A DNA stretch of 64,000 nucleotides. It comes from CAVTQY01 sp963736975. Lineage in GTDB: Bacteria; Pseudomonadota; Alphaproteobacteria; Acetobacterales; Acetobacteraceae. Shown piece after piece: positions 45,753 to 55,001 of this stretch (within the stretch, counting starts at the first letter, position 1; every line of letters starts with the position of its first letter). The stretch is taken from positions 2,418,001 through 2,482,000 of the forward strand of contig CAVTQY010000001.1 of NCBI GenBank assembly GCA_963736975.1. Reading direction: 5' to 3'. The notes under the pieces are model-generated. The model was not told the DNA's origin and ran no database searches. It saw only the letters and a list, made by a program, of their open reading frames with translations. The position numbers and the translations under genes were made by a program.

Positions 45753-46024
45753 CCCTCACCCGGAGCGCTTTGCGATCCGACCTCTCCCGCGCTTCGGGAG
45801 AGGTGTATGCGTTGATCGGGCATAACGGCGGTCCGCCGCTGGAGCTTGAGGAAGAGCCGGGCGCGATCTCGTGGCGGTCCTGGTGCTGGCGGCGCGCGCA
45901 TAAACGCGCCTGGAAGACGCCGCCGCGGGAGATTGCGCTGCGGCGGCTGGCGCGAGCTGAGATGCTGGGAATGTCGTATCGGGAGTACACGCTCGAGATT
46001 TTGGAGCGGGGGGTGTTTCTATGA
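45749..46024 (+). CDS. Small protein with GHNGGPPL motif, 5' end formed by a palindromic repeat
   Basis: Residues 20-91 (YALIGHNGGPPLELEEE, then WRRAHKRAWKTPPREIALRRLARAE) belong to a small family common in alphaproteobacteria and of unknown function; the basic helical C-terminus could bind nucleic acid. The frame opens at GTG 45749, overlapping the coxM stop, and its first 18 codons are the repeat. A second GTG (45803) follows the repeat's GGGAGAG. Either start gives the same conserved part. Its stop overlaps the next ATG (ATGA). Confidence 0.65.
   Translation: MTLTRSALRSDLSRASGEVYALIGHNGGPPLELEEEPGAISWRSWCWRRAHKRAWKTPPREIALRRLARAEMLGMSYREYTLEILERGVFL
45753..45805. repeat. Palindromic repeat element at the 5' end of the GHNGGPPL gene
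   Basis: A complete copy with a diverged first hairpin (CGGAGCGCTTTGCGATCCG) and CTCTCCCGCGCTTCGGGAGAG. It sits between the coxM stop and the conserved part of the next protein. Confidence 0.85.
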
Positions 46025-46026
46025 AG

Positions 46027-46078
46027 CCCTCACCCGGTTCGCTTCGCGAACCGACCTCTCCGGTAAGCGGGAGAGGTG
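46027..46078. repeat. Palindromic repeat element directly upstream of the peptide-binding-protein start
   Basis: A complete copy (GGTTCGCTTCGCGAACC, then CTCTCCGGTAAGCGGGAGAG). Its GGGAGAGG lies four bases before the GTG at 46081 and is the obvious ribosome binding site for the signal peptide that starts there. Confidence 0.88.
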
Positions 46079-46080
46079 AC

Positions 46081-47655
46081 GTGAAGCGCCGTAGTCTGTT
46101 GAGAGCTGCGTTGGCGGGCACGGCGGCGCTGAGCGTACCGGCGATTGGGCGGGCGGCGGAGCAGAACACGATCAGCTTTATCCCGCAGGCGGATCTTGCC
46201 TCGCTTGATCCGGTATGGACGACGGCAGACGTTACGCGGAACCATTCGGTCCTGGTGTTCGACACGCTTTATGGCGTTGACAATGATTACCAGCCGCATC
46301 CGCAGATGGCGGCAGGGCATGTAGTCAGCACCGACAGGCGGCAGTGGGATATTGCGCTGCGCGACGGCCTGAAGTTCCACGATAATACGCCCGTGCTGGC
46401 GCGCGACTGCGTTGCCACCATTGACCGGTGGAGCAAGATCGATCCGTTCGGCGCGGTGCTGATGGCGGCGACGGACGAGCTGTCCGCCCCGTCGGACAAG
46501 GTGATCCGCTTTCGATTGAAGCAACCGTTTGCCCTGTTGCCGAATGCCCTGGCCGGGTTCAACTGCTGCATTATGCCGGAGCGGCTGGCGAAGACGCCGA
46601 ACACCCAGCAGGTGACGGAGATGGTGGGCAGCGGGCCCTTCCGCTACATCGCGGCGGAGCGCGTGCCCGGCTCGCGCGTGGTGTATGAGAAATTTGCCGG
46701 GTACATGCCGCGGTCGGACGGCCCGGCCGAATACACGTCCGGTCCGAAGATCGTGTATGTCGATCGCGTGGTCTGGACGGTTTCACCGGATCCGGCAACC
46801 AACGCCGCGGCCATGAGTGCGGGCGAGTTCGACTGGTGGGAGAACCCGACCATCGATCTCGAGCCAGTGCTGAAGCAGGACAAGAACCTGACCGTTGTGG
46901 TGAAAGACCACATGGGGGAGATCGGCTGTCTGCGCTTCAACAGCCTGTTTCCGCCTTTTGACAATCCGGCGGTTCGCCGCGTGGTGCTGTCGGCGGTGGA
47001 CCAGAAAAACTACATGGAGGCGGTCGCCGGGGCGGACCCGTCGCTGATCAAGAACGATGTCGGTCTGTTTGTACCGGGCAGCCCGATGGCGAGCACGGTC
47101 GGCGTCGATTCCATGCGGGGAATGAATGACCCGGCTAAGGTCAAAGCCGCCCTGGATGCGGCGGGCTACAAGGGCGAGAAGATCGTCGTGCTGGCTGCGT
47201 CCAACTACCCGACCATCAACGCGATCGCGCAGGTGGGCGGCGATATGCTGAAGCGGATTGGCTTCAACGTTGATTATAAGTCGTTGGACTGGGGCACGGT
47301 GGTGCAGCGGCGGGCGAGCCGCAGCCCGCCGGGTCAGGGCGGGTGGAACATCTTTTTCACTTTCCTGGGCGGTGCGGGGAACGTCACCCCGGCTTTCGCA
47401 CCCGCCCTGCGGTCCGACGGCAAGGGCTGGTTCGGCTGGCCGACGGACGCGAAGATGGAGGCGTTGCGCGCTGCGTGGTTTCAGGCGCCGGATCTCGCCG
47501 CGCAACAGAAAGTGTGCGCGGAGATGCAGGCGGAGTTCTTCCAGAACCCTTCCTACGCGCCGCTGGGGATGTATTTCCAGCCGACCTGCTTCCGCGCAAA
47601 CCTGACGGGGGTGCCGGAGGGGATTCCGCAGTTTTATCGGGTTCGCCGCACCTAG
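46081..47655 (+). CDS. Peptide/nickel-type ABC transporter substrate-binding protein (SBP family 5)
   Basis: A 524-residue periplasmic binding protein with a twin-arginine-like signal (KRRSLLRAALAGTAALSVPA, cleavage near GRAA). The body follows the SBP_bac_5 pattern (LDPVWTTADVTRNHSVLVFDTLYG; VYEKFAGYMPR). The start is GTG 46081; an ATG at 46021 is in frame but its extra 20 codons are the repeat. The four dpp genes lack a binding protein, so this one, on the same strand beyond coxSLM, is the probable partner. Confidence 0.88.
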   Translation: MKRRSLLRAALAGTAALSVPAIGRAAEQNTISFIPQADLASLDPVWTTADVTRNHSVLVFDTLYGVDNDYQPHPQMAAGHVVSTDRRQWDIALRDGLKFHDNTPVLARDCVATIDRWSKIDPFGAVLMAATDELSAPSDKVIRFRLKQPFALLPNALAGFNCCIMPERLAKTPNTQQVTEMVGSGPFRYIAAERVPGSRVVYEKFAGYMPRSDGPAEYTSGPKIVYVDRVVWTVSPDPATNAAAMSAGEFDWWENPTIDLEPVLKQDKNLTVVVKDHMGEIGCLRFNSLFPPFDNPAVRRVVLSAVDQKNYMEAVAGADPSLIKNDVGLFVPGSPMASTVGVDSMRGMNDPAKVKAALDAAGYKGEKIVVLAASNYPTINAIAQVGGDMLKRIGFNVDYKSLDWGTVVQRRASRSPPGQGGWNIFFTFLGGAGNVTPAFAPALRSDGKGWFGWPTDAKMEALRAAWFQAPDLAAQQKVCAEMQAEFFQNPSYAPLGMYFQPTCFRANLTGVPEGIPQFYRVRRT

Positions 47656-47667
47656 CGGCCATTCGCT

Positions 47668-48870
47668 TTATGAAAGAGCGTTGCTACGGGGCGCTGCGCA
47701 AAGGAGCTTCAGAGCAATAACCGCAGCGGCCAGCACCACCACGGCGGCCGTGAGAAAGACGGAACGCAATCCGGCCCAACTTGCGACCAGCCCCAGCGTG
47801 GGGGTGCCGAACCCGAGCGCCACGTCGAGGCAAGCGGTGTAGGCGCCCATAACGAGGCCACGACTTTGTGGCGGTGCGCGGCGGACCGCTTCCGCACCCA
47901 GGCCAGGATAAACCAAGGCAAAACCAAGGCCGGTGAACACGGCCCCTGTCGCGGCGAAAACACGGTTGGATGCCAGCCAAATGCATGCCAGGCCGGCCGC
48001 TTCGATCATGATGGACATGAGGGCGACCCTGGCTCCTCCCAGCTTGTCGGGGATGTGGCCGAGGAAGAACCGCGCGACGACCAACGAAGCCGCGAAGGAG
48101 CTGAACAGAACCCAGGCCGGGTTCCATTGCTGGTTCGTCGCCAGCAGCGAACTGAAGGCAATCATCGTGCCGAAGCCGATGCTGCTGAGGGCAGCACCCA
48201 ATCCCGGCATCCAGACCGCTCCTGCCACGCTGAAGATGCCGGCACGCATGCCACGATGCAGGGGAGCAGCCTTCAAAGGCAGCACGACAAATGTTGTCGC
48301 CAACGGAATGAGGATCGTCGCCGCTGCCACGGCTGCGAAGCCGCCGCTGCCGTAGAGCATCGTTCCGAATGGCGCTCCGACCGCCAGAGCGGCAAACATC
48401 GCCATGCCGACCCAGGCAATCACTCGCCCCGCATGCGAGGGGCCGGCAAGGGCCAATCCCCAGCTCACTCCACCCGTGATGATGAAGCTTTCAGCGACGC
48501 CGAGAAGGGCGCGCCCACTCAAGAGTATGGCGACCGACAGACGCGGTGCGGCGGCGAAGCCGAGCGATAGTAGATAAACCAGGCCACCCGCAACGGCCGT
48601 CATCAAGCCGGCAATAACCGCACTCTTGGCACCTCGACGATCGGAAACGTGCCCTGCCCAGACCCTCGAAGCGAGAGAAGCGACAAACTGGCTGCCGGTC
48701 ACAAGGCCGACAAAAAATGTGCTAAGGCCGAGATCCTGATGCACGTGGAGTGGCAGCACCGGCAACGCAATCCCGATGACCAAGAAGCCAATCGAAACAG
48801 CGGCCATGATCGGCAGCAACACGACGGAGACGGGAGACGTCGCGGGCCGGGAGAAGGATGTTGCGGACAC
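47668..48870 (-). CDS. MFS transporter (arabinose-efflux/YhhS-like)
   Basis: A 400-residue, 12-TM secondary transporter. The loop 2-3 motif is RVWAGHVSDRRGAKSA, and later ARFFLGHIPDKLGGAR repeats it in the C-terminal half. The family exports sugars or drugs. It lies at the 3' end of a minus-strand redox cluster, convergent with the peptide-binding-protein gene 12 bases away. Confidence 0.88.
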   Translation of the reverse strand: MSATSFSRPATSPVSVVLLPIMAAVSIGFLVIGIALPVLPLHVHQDLGLSTFFVGLVTGSQFVASLASRVWAGHVSDRRGAKSAVIAGLMTAVAGGLVYLLSLGFAAAPRLSVAILLSGRALLGVAESFIITGGVSWGLALAGPSHAGRVIAWVGMAMFAALAVGAPFGTMLYGSGGFAAVAAATILIPLATTFVVLPLKAAPLHRGMRAGIFSVAGAVWMPGLGAALSSIGFGTMIAFSSLLATNQQWNPAWVLFSSFAASLVVARFFLGHIPDKLGGARVALMSIMIEAAGLACIWLASNRVFAATGAVFTGLGFALVYPGLGAEAVRRAPPQSRGLVMGAYTACLDVALGFGTPTLGLVASWAGLRSVFLTAAVVVLAAAVIALKLLCAAPRSNALS

Positions 48871-48990
48871 TCAGGGCATGCTCCGCATTTTGGGCTTCAT
48901 GGTCTGCGTTCCTTGTCGGGAGGCAAAGCGCTATCGTTGCCGCGTGGCGAGGGTGCCGCGCAGCGTGGTGAATTCGTTGATTCTCAGGGA

Positions 48991-49221
48991 TTAGAGCGGG
49001 TTGTATCCGGGTTTCTTGTACAGCGTGTCCGGTTTCGCAACTATGTCCGGCTTGTAAACCTTCTCGACCCAGTCCTCGGGCGCGATATCCTCGAGGCTCA
49101 CCGAGATCGCATTTTCAGTGCAGTTGGCGCCCTGCATCACTGCCTTGGTGACTTCCGCGGCAAGCCTGGCCTTCTGCTGCTCCGATCTGCCGGCAAGCAG
49201 TTTGACGATTACATGGGGCAA
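48991..49221 (-). CDS. 4-oxalocrotonate tautomerase family protein (PptA/YdcE-like)
   Basis: A 76-residue tautomerase. MPHVIVKLLAGRSEQQK places the catalytic proline at position 2 (exposed after Met removal). The insert DWVEKVYKPDI is typical of the PptA branch. It lies 15 bases downstream of the SDR gene in the same direction. Confidence 0.87.
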   Translation of the reverse strand: MPHVIVKLLAGRSEQQKARLAAEVTKAVMQGANCTENAISVSLEDIAPEDWVEKVYKPDIVAKPDTLYKKPGYNPL

Positions 49222-49236
49222 TTTTCCCTCCTTCGG

Positions 49237-49983
49237 TCAGAGTTCCTGACAGGTTGGCCGAAATACGACCTCGTTTATGTCCACGTCCTCCGGTTGGCTG
49301 ATCGCAAACGCAACCACCCGCGCGAACAAATCAGCCGGAATCGAGGCGGCTGCATAGAATTTGCGGATCCGCTCGGCGGCATCCGGGTCGGTCACGCTGT
49401 TCGGCAGTTCGGTTGCCACCGCGCCAGGCGAGATCACCGTGGTGCGGATGTTGTAGGGCTTCACTTCCTGGCGCAGACCTTCGGACAGGGCCCGCACGGC
49501 AAATTTGGTCGCAGCATAAACCGCGAAGCCGGGCCCCACCCTGTGTCCGGCAACGGACGATACATTGATGAAGTGCCCGGATTTCTGCTGCTTCATTTGG
49601 GGGAGTGCCGCGGCGATGCCGTACAGCACCCCCTTGATGTTCACGTCGATCATTCGGTCCCATTGATCGATCTGCAGGCGCTCGAGCAGCGCCTGCGGCA
49701 TCAGCCCAGCGTTGTTGATCATCACGTCGATGCGTCCGTATGTTCGCACAGCCCCTTCGACCAACTCCCTGACCTGCTCGCGATGCGTGACGTCCACCGT
49801 CATGGCGAATGCCTTGCCACCAGTCGCGGTCAGCTCGCGCGCCAAGGATTGAATTCGATCAGTGCGGCGCGCACCAAGCACGACACTCGCGCCGTGTGCC
49901 GAGAGAAGCCGGGCGGTTGCCTCGCCCAGTCCGCTGCTCGCACCGGTGATAACGACAACCTTGTCCTGGATTCCTTGTGTCAT
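49237..49983 (-). CDS. SDR family oxidoreductase
   Basis: A 248-residue classical SDR: ITGASSGLGEATA, NNAGLMPQ, NVSSVAGHRVG, and YAATKFAVRALSEGLRQE as the catalytic block. It resembles the YdfG/clavaldehyde-type group. ATG 49983 gives the family N-terminus; a longer frame upstream lies over the aldo-keto reductase gene. Part of the LysR-linked cluster. Confidence 0.88.
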   Translation of the reverse strand: MTQGIQDKVVVITGASSGLGEATARLLSAHGASVVLGARRTDRIQSLARELTATGGKAFAMTVDVTHREQVRELVEGAVRTYGRIDVMINNAGLMPQALLERLQIDQWDRMIDVNIKGVLYGIAAALPQMKQQKSGHFINVSSVAGHRVGPGFAVYAATKFAVRALSEGLRQEVKPYNIRTTVISPGAVATELPNSVTDPDAAERIRKFYAAASIPADLFARVVAFAISQPEDVDINEVVFRPTCQEL

Positions 49984-49994
49984 GGCAATTTCCT

Positions 49995-50990
49995 TCAGCT
50001 CGCGACAGTCTGTTGCATCCATACTGGATACCGCTCTCCCTGGACTGCGATTCCCGATACCGCGCGGTCGAGGTCGCGCAGATCCTCCTGTATCAGCTCG
50101 ATATTCAGTGCGCCGAGATTCTCGTGCAGACGATCGAGCTTCGTTGTGCCCGGTATAGGAACGATCCACGGCTTCTGCGCGAGCAGCCACGCAAGCGCGA
50201 TCTGCGCGGTGGTCGCCTGCTTCCTCGCCGCTATCTGGCTGATCCCATCAACCAATACTCGGTTCGCTTTACGCGCCTCCGGCGTGAAGCGCGGGACCGA
50301 ATTGCGGAAGTCTGTCTGCTGGAACGTGGTCGTTTCGTCGATTGCGCCCGTCAGAAAACCCTTCCCGAGAGGGCTGAAGGGAACGAAGCCGATCCCCAGC
50401 TCCTTCAGGGTCGGCAGCAGCTTGGCTTCGGGCTCCCGCCACCACAGCGAATATTCGCTTTGCACGGCCGTAACAGGCAGGACGGCGTACGCGCGACGGA
50501 TTGTGGCCGCGCTCGCCTCGGAAAGCCCGAAATGCCTGACTTTGCCCTCTGTAATCAGGTCCTTTACCGCACCCGCTACATCCTCGATCGGCACGTTCGG
50601 ATCGACGCGATGCTGGTAGAACAGATCGATGACATCGCTCCTGAGACGTCCGAGCGAGGCTTCGGCGACCTGCTTGATGTGATCCGGACGGCTGTTCAGC
50701 CCTCGGTGCACCTGCGGCGCGGAGGGGTCGAGGTCCCACCCGAACTTCGTGGCAATCACCACCTGACCTCTGATCGGTGCGAGCGCCTGGCCCACAAGGT
50801 CCTCGTTTGTGAACGGGCCGTAGCTCTCCGCAGTGTCGAAGAACGTTACGCCGCGATCGACGGCCGCACGGATCAGATTGATCATCTGCTCGCGGTCTCG
50901 GGGCGGCCCTTGGTTGGCACTCATGCCCATGCAACCCAGCCCGAGCGCCGAGACCTCGAGACCGCTGTCTCCAAGTTTGCGTGTCAACAT
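49995..50990 (-). CDS. Aldo/keto reductase
   Basis: A 331-residue NADPH-dependent TIM-barrel reductase of the YajO/Tas-type subgroup. FFDTAESYGPFTNEDL contains the catalytic Asp and Tyr, VIATKFGWD the Lys, and FYQHRVDPNVPIED the His. PIPGTTKLDRLHENLGA binds the cofactor phosphate. It follows the first cupin gene by nine bases. Confidence 0.92.
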   Translation of the reverse strand: MLTRKLGDSGLEVSALGLGCMGMSANQGPPRDREQMINLIRAAVDRGVTFFDTAESYGPFTNEDLVGQALAPIRGQVVIATKFGWDLDPSAPQVHRGLNSRPDHIKQVAEASLGRLRSDVIDLFYQHRVDPNVPIEDVAGAVKDLITEGKVRHFGLSEASAATIRRAYAVLPVTAVQSEYSLWWREPEAKLLPTLKELGIGFVPFSPLGKGFLTGAIDETTTFQQTDFRNSVPRFTPEARKANRVLVDGISQIAARKQATTAQIALAWLLAQKPWIVPIPGTTKLDRLHENLGALNIELIQEDLRDLDRAVSGIAVQGERYPVWMQQTVAS

Positions 50991-50999
50991 GATGCCTTC

Positions 51000-51416
51000 T
51001 CACCTCCAATCCGGGCTGCCCGTGCGCCGGTAGTGCGCATCGCCCACGCGCTCCATCCAGTCGCCGGCCGAGCCATCGAAGTTTTCCTGAACGGCAATGT
51101 GGCTCATTGGCGCCGTGGGCGTGGCGCCATGCCAATGCTTCTCCCCCGGCGCGAACCACACCACATCGCCCGGCCCCACCTCCTCCACCGGGCCGCCTTC
51201 GCACTGAACCCAGCCGCGTCCGGTCATAACGATCAGAGTCTGGCCCAGCGGATGGTTGTGCCATGCCGTGCGTGCGCCAGGCTCGAACGTGACGAAAGCC
51301 GCAAAGGTACGAGCTGGGTCAGGTGGACTGGCCAGCGGGTCGATGCGCACAGCTCCGGTGAAGTATTTGGCCGGGGCTCTTGCCGAAGGCTGAGAACCGC
51401 TGCGCTTGATTTCCAT
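51000..51416 (-). CDS. Cupin domain protein, second of a tandem pair
   Basis: A 138-residue single-cupin protein. Metal ligands lie in WHNHPLGQTLIV and the second motif in PGDVVWFAPGEKHWHGA. It is about 70 percent similar to its neighbour at 51472-51867, including the shared start EI(K/R)RSGSQPS, which sets the ATG at 51416. The pair resembles AraC-less cupins found with AKR/SDR clusters; enzymatic role unknown. Confidence 0.87.
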   Translation of the reverse strand: MEIKRSGSQPSARAPAKYFTGAVRIDPLASPPDPARTFAAFVTFEPGARTAWHNHPLGQTLIVMTGRGWVQCEGGPVEEVGPGDVVWFAPGEKHWHGATPTAPMSHIAVQENFDGSAGDWMERVGDAHYRRTGSPDWR

Positions 51417-51471
51417 AACGATCACCTGGGTGCGTCAGACGGACCTCAGCCAGACTTGGCTGACCGTGCCG

Positions 51472-51867
51472 CTACTTCCGGTATTGGTCGTCGTTGACCT
51501 TTTCCATCCAGGTGACGGGCGAGCCGTCGAGCTTTTCCTGGATGGCGATATGGCTCATTGCCGTGGCGGGCGTGGCGCCATGCCAGTGCTTCTCGCCGGG
51601 TGGGAACCACACGACGTCGCCTGGCCGGATTTCCTCGATTGGCCCGCCGGCGCGCTGCACCCAGCCGCAGCCGACGGTCACGATGAGGGTCTGGCCTAGT
51701 GGATGTGTGTGCCAGGCCGTGCGTGCCCCGGGTTCGAACGTGACGAGCGCCATCGACACACGCGCTGGTTCCGGGGGATTGTTCAGCGGGTCGATCCGCA
51801 CTGTCCCGGTGAAATACTCGGCCGGGCCTTTTCCGGACGGCTGCGAGCCGCTTCGTCTGATCTCCAT
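51472..51867 (-). CDS. Cupin domain protein, first of a tandem pair
   Basis: A 131-residue cupin with WHTHPLGQTLIVTVGCGW and PGDVVWFPPGEKHWHGA, collinear with the following paralogue. It is the promoter-proximal gene of the minus-strand cluster and diverges from the LysR gene, 97 bases away. Confidence 0.87.
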   Translation of the reverse strand: MEIRRSGSQPSGKGPAEYFTGTVRIDPLNNPPEPARVSMALVTFEPGARTAWHTHPLGQTLIVTVGCGWVQRAGGPIEEIRPGDVVWFPPGEKHWHGATPATAMSHIAIQEKLDGSPVTWMEKVNDDQYRK

Positions 51868-51946
51868 GTCAGGCTCCCATCCTGCGACGCCGCTGAATTT
51901 GGTGCCGCGACCGCGTCGAATTAGCCCGCTATGATCCGTATGGAGT

Positions 51947-51963
51947 CATTAGGGTGGCTAATG
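51947..51963. promoter_or_regulatory. Inverted repeat with T-N11-A layout just before the LysR start
   Basis: CATTAG-GGTGG-CTAATG is a perfect 6-base dyad in the gap between the LysR gene and the cluster it probably controls. It contains a T-N11-A, the classical LysR box. It ends one base before the LysR ATG, so autoregulation by occlusion is plausible. Confidence 0.5.
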
Positions 51964-51964
51964 A

Positions 51965-52883
51965 ATGGCCCGCGACAGCTTCCACGATCTCGTTGCTTTC
52001 CTCACAGTCGCGCAGGAGGGGAGTTTCACCAGGGCGGCGGCAAAGCTCGGCGTGTCTCAGTCGGCACTGAGCCAGACAATCCGCAGCCTGGAGGCACGGC
52101 TTGGCTTGCGGCTGTTGACGCGGACGACCCGCAGGGTCGCGCCGACCGAGGCGGGCGAACGCCTGCTTCGCGCCGTTGGTCCGCGCTTCGAGGAGATCAA
52201 CGCGGAGCTGGCCGCGCTAAGCGAGCTGCGGGACAAGCCCGCCGGCACCATCCGCGTCACATCGACCGAGAATGCTGCCACGGCCGTGCTGTGGCCCGCC
52301 CTCAAGCGCCTGTTGCCGGACTACCCCGACATCAAGGTGGAGATCGTCATTGATTATGGCCTGACGGATATCGTGGCGGAACGATACGATGCCGGCGTGC
52401 GGCCCGGCGGAAACGTGGCGAGGGGCATGATTGCCGTGCGCATCGGGCCGGACATGTGCATGGCGGTGGTCGGCGCGCCGTCCTACTTCGCGCAGCGCTC
52501 GCCGCTACGGACGCCGCAGGACCTGACTGCTCATGACTGCATCAATCTGCGTCTGCCGACGCATGGGGGGCTATACGCCTGGGAGTTCGAGAAGGACGGG
52601 CATGAGCTCCGGGTACGGGTCGAGGGGCAGCTCGTGTTCAGTACCCGCAGCACTGATCCTCAATGCGGCGGCGGACGGGTTCGGGTTGGCGTATCTGCCG
52701 GAGGAACAGGTGCGGAAGCAGCTCGAAAGCGGTCAGCTTGTGCGGGTGCTTGCGAACTGGTGCCCACCGTTCTCAGGGTATCATCTCTATTATCCGAGCC
52801 GCCGTCAGCCGACACCCGCATTTGCGCTGCTGGTGGACGCGTTGCGGTACCGCCCCAGGACGCGAACTTCGCGAAGTATTTGA
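51965..52883 (+). pseudogene. LysR family transcriptional regulator, frameshifted near the C-terminus
   Basis: The N-terminal winged helix is intact (FTRAAAKLGVSQSALSQTIRSLEARLGLRLLTRTTR), followed by most of the effector domain. At 52644-52646 the sequence reads AGTACCCGCAGC; dropping one C restores VFSTAALILNAAADGFGLAY and continues LPEEQVRKQLESGQLVRVL to a stop at 52883. As written the frame ends instead at 52888 after about 75 unrelated residues. The corrected protein has normal length (~305). It probably regulates the divergent cupin/AKR/SDR genes. Confidence 0.82.
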
Positions 52884-53006
52884 GCTGACCTGCAAGTGAC
52901 GGTGTGGAGTTGCCCCAGTATTCGCCTACGCCCCTGGGGGCTATCTCAATGCTGCCGAATTGCTGGCCGACGCCTTACGAGAGCGATCGTTGTCTTTCAA
53001 CAGTTA

Positions 53007-54036
53007 TTATTCCGCGGCGGCGGGCAGGCTTCCGCCGAGGCGCAGGCCGCGGGCGGCGTAGTCTGCGGCGACCTTGACCGCCTCGATCATGCTGACCGCG
53101 CTCGCCTTGCCGGTACCGGCGATATCGAACGCCGTGCCGTGATCGACGCTGGTGCGCAGGATCGGCAGACCCAGCGTGACGCTGACGGTGCGCTCGAAAT
53201 CCATCATCTTCGCGGCTATGTGGCCTTGGTCATGATACAGCGACAGCACCGCGTCGTAGCGGCCGATCCGCGCCATGTGGAACACCGAGTCCGCCGGCAC
53301 CGGGCCGCTGATCCGCATTCCTTGCGTGCGGGCGGCTTCGATCGCCGGCCTGATCGAACTCGATCTCCTCGCGGCCGAACAACCCGTCTTCTCCGCCGTG
53401 CGGATTGAGCGCGGCGACGGCTAGATGCGGTGTCTGATAGCCGAGCTGCGCCAGCGCCTTCATGCTGCGGTCGATCCCTTTCAACACGCGCTCGCGCGTG
53501 ATCAGCCGGCAGGCTTCGACGAGCGACACGTGGCGGGTGAGGAAGAAGATCTTCAGCCCGCTGATAGTGAACATCGTCATCTCTTCGGCCGCGCCGGTAT
53601 GCTCGGCGAACATCTCGGTGTGGCCGATGAAGGGAATTTTTGCGGCCTTCAGCGACTCCTTGTTGATCGGCGCGGTCACCACGCCGGCGACGCGGCCCGC
53701 CATCGCCAGCTCAATCGAGGCGCGGATCGCCGCATAGGCAGCTTCGCCGCCGAGCGCCTGCACCTGCCCCATGCGCAGCACGGCTGGATCGGTGCTGTCC
53801 TGGTGCAGCACGTCGATCACCCCGGCTTGATCGGCGCAGTCCTCCGGCCCGGCGATGCGATTGAGCCGCGCCGCGAGGCGGCAGACCGTGAGAGCGCGGT
53901 CCAGCACGCGCGCATCGCCGATCGCGAAGCAACGGGCGACGTCGCGCACTTCCTGCGACACGAGCGCTCGGACGGTGATCTCTGGCCCGATACCGGCGGG
54001 ATCGCCCATGGTCGCGGCCAGAAGGGGCTTGTTCAT
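53007..54036 (-). pseudogene. pdxA: 4-hydroxythreonine-4-phosphate dehydrogenase PdxA-like, interrupted by one extra base
   Basis: MNKPLLAATMGDPAGIGPEI starts a PdxA family protein; TAPINKESLKAAKIPFIGHTE is the substrate/metal region. Near 53355 the frame breaks: after GREEIEF, dropping one G gives IRPAIEAARTQGMRISGPVP, and the rest (YDAVLSLYHDQGHIAAKMM, GTAFDIAGTGKA) continues to 53007. The corrected length (~342) is normal. PdxA serves pyridoxal phosphate synthesis, but PdxA2 paralogues in catabolic clusters act on acid-sugar phosphates, and the neighbours favour that reading. Confidence 0.82.
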
Positions 54037-54125
54037 CGCAGTGTCCTCTCGCACCCGGGCGGGCAGGATACCACCGGCCGGCTGTCGGGGGTAAAAGCTT
54101 AGCTGAACCAGTCCAGGAGGTCAGC

Positions 54126-54983
54126 ATGATCAATTTCGGCGCGGCGATGTTCTTCACCGACTATTCCATGACGCCCGGCGAGCTTGGCCAGGCGCTGGAG
54201 CAGCGGGGCTTCGAATCGGTGTGGGCTCCGGAGCATTCGCATATTCCGGTCAGCCGGAAAACGCCATTCCCCGGCGGCGGCGATGTTCCCAAACGATATT
54301 ATGACTGTATGGACCCGTTCGTGACGCTCACCGCGGCTGCGATGGCGACCAGGCGGTTGAAAATCGGCACGGGCATCTGCCTGGTGGTGCAGCGCGATCC
54401 GATCCAGACCGCCAAGCTGGTGGCGTCCATCGATCAGGTCTCCGGCGGGCGGTTTTTGTTCGGCGTGGGCGATGGCTGGAACCAGGACGAGATCGAGAAC
54501 CACGGCACCGCGTTCAAGTCGCGCCACAAGCTGGTGCGCGAACGCATCGAGGCTATGAAGGAGATCTGGAGCAAGACCAAGGCGGAATATCATGGGGAGT
54601 TCGTGAATTTCGATCCGATCATGGCCTGGCCGAAGCCGGTGCAGAAGCCGCATCCGCCGGTGATTGTGGGCGGGGCGTTCCCGTATTCGGCGCGGCGCGC
54701 GATCCGCTATGGCGAGGGCTGGATTCCCCATGCAGCCCGCGACACCTATGCCGAGATCGCGGACATGATCCCGCAGTTCCGTCAGATGGCGACGGAAGCG
54801 GGACGCGATCCGGCCTCGATCGAGATGACGATCTGGTCGCCGCGGCAGGAGCCGGACCTGATGAAGCGGTATGAGGATCTGGGCATTTCGCGCGTGGTGT
54901 TCAGCCTGGACTCGGAGAAGGCGGACAAGATCATGCCGGTGATCGACAAGCTCGCCGGGCTGATCCGGACGGTGAATGGTTGA
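54126..54983 (+). CDS. LLM-class flavin-dependent oxidoreductase (luciferase-like, F420/FMN)
   Basis: A 285-residue TIM-barrel flavoenzyme. RGFESVWAPEHSHIP, IGTGICLVVQRDPIQTAK, SGGRFLFGVGDGWNQDEIENHG and PVIVGGAFPYSARRAIRYG follow the bacterial luciferase family closely, in the subgroup often annotated F420-dependent. It diverges from the PdxA gene. Substrate unknown. Confidence 0.9.
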   Translation: MINFGAAMFFTDYSMTPGELGQALEQRGFESVWAPEHSHIPVSRKTPFPGGGDVPKRYYDCMDPFVTLTAAAMATRRLKIGTGICLVVQRDPIQTAKLVASIDQVSGGRFLFGVGDGWNQDEIENHGTAFKSRHKLVRERIEAMKEIWSKTKAEYHGEFVNFDPIMAWPKPVQKPHPPVIVGGAFPYSARRAIRYGEGWIPHAARDTYAEIADMIPQFRQMATEAGRDPASIEMTIWSPRQEPDLMKRYEDLGISRVVFSLDSEKADKIMPVIDKLAGLIRTVNG

Positions 54984-55001
54984 GACCTTTCGGCGGAGCA
55001 A

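Noticed and set aside
49977..51497. 506-codon plus-strand open frame over the AKR and cupin genes
   Set aside because: It is a by-product of GC-rich third positions; three recognisable genes lie on the other strand.
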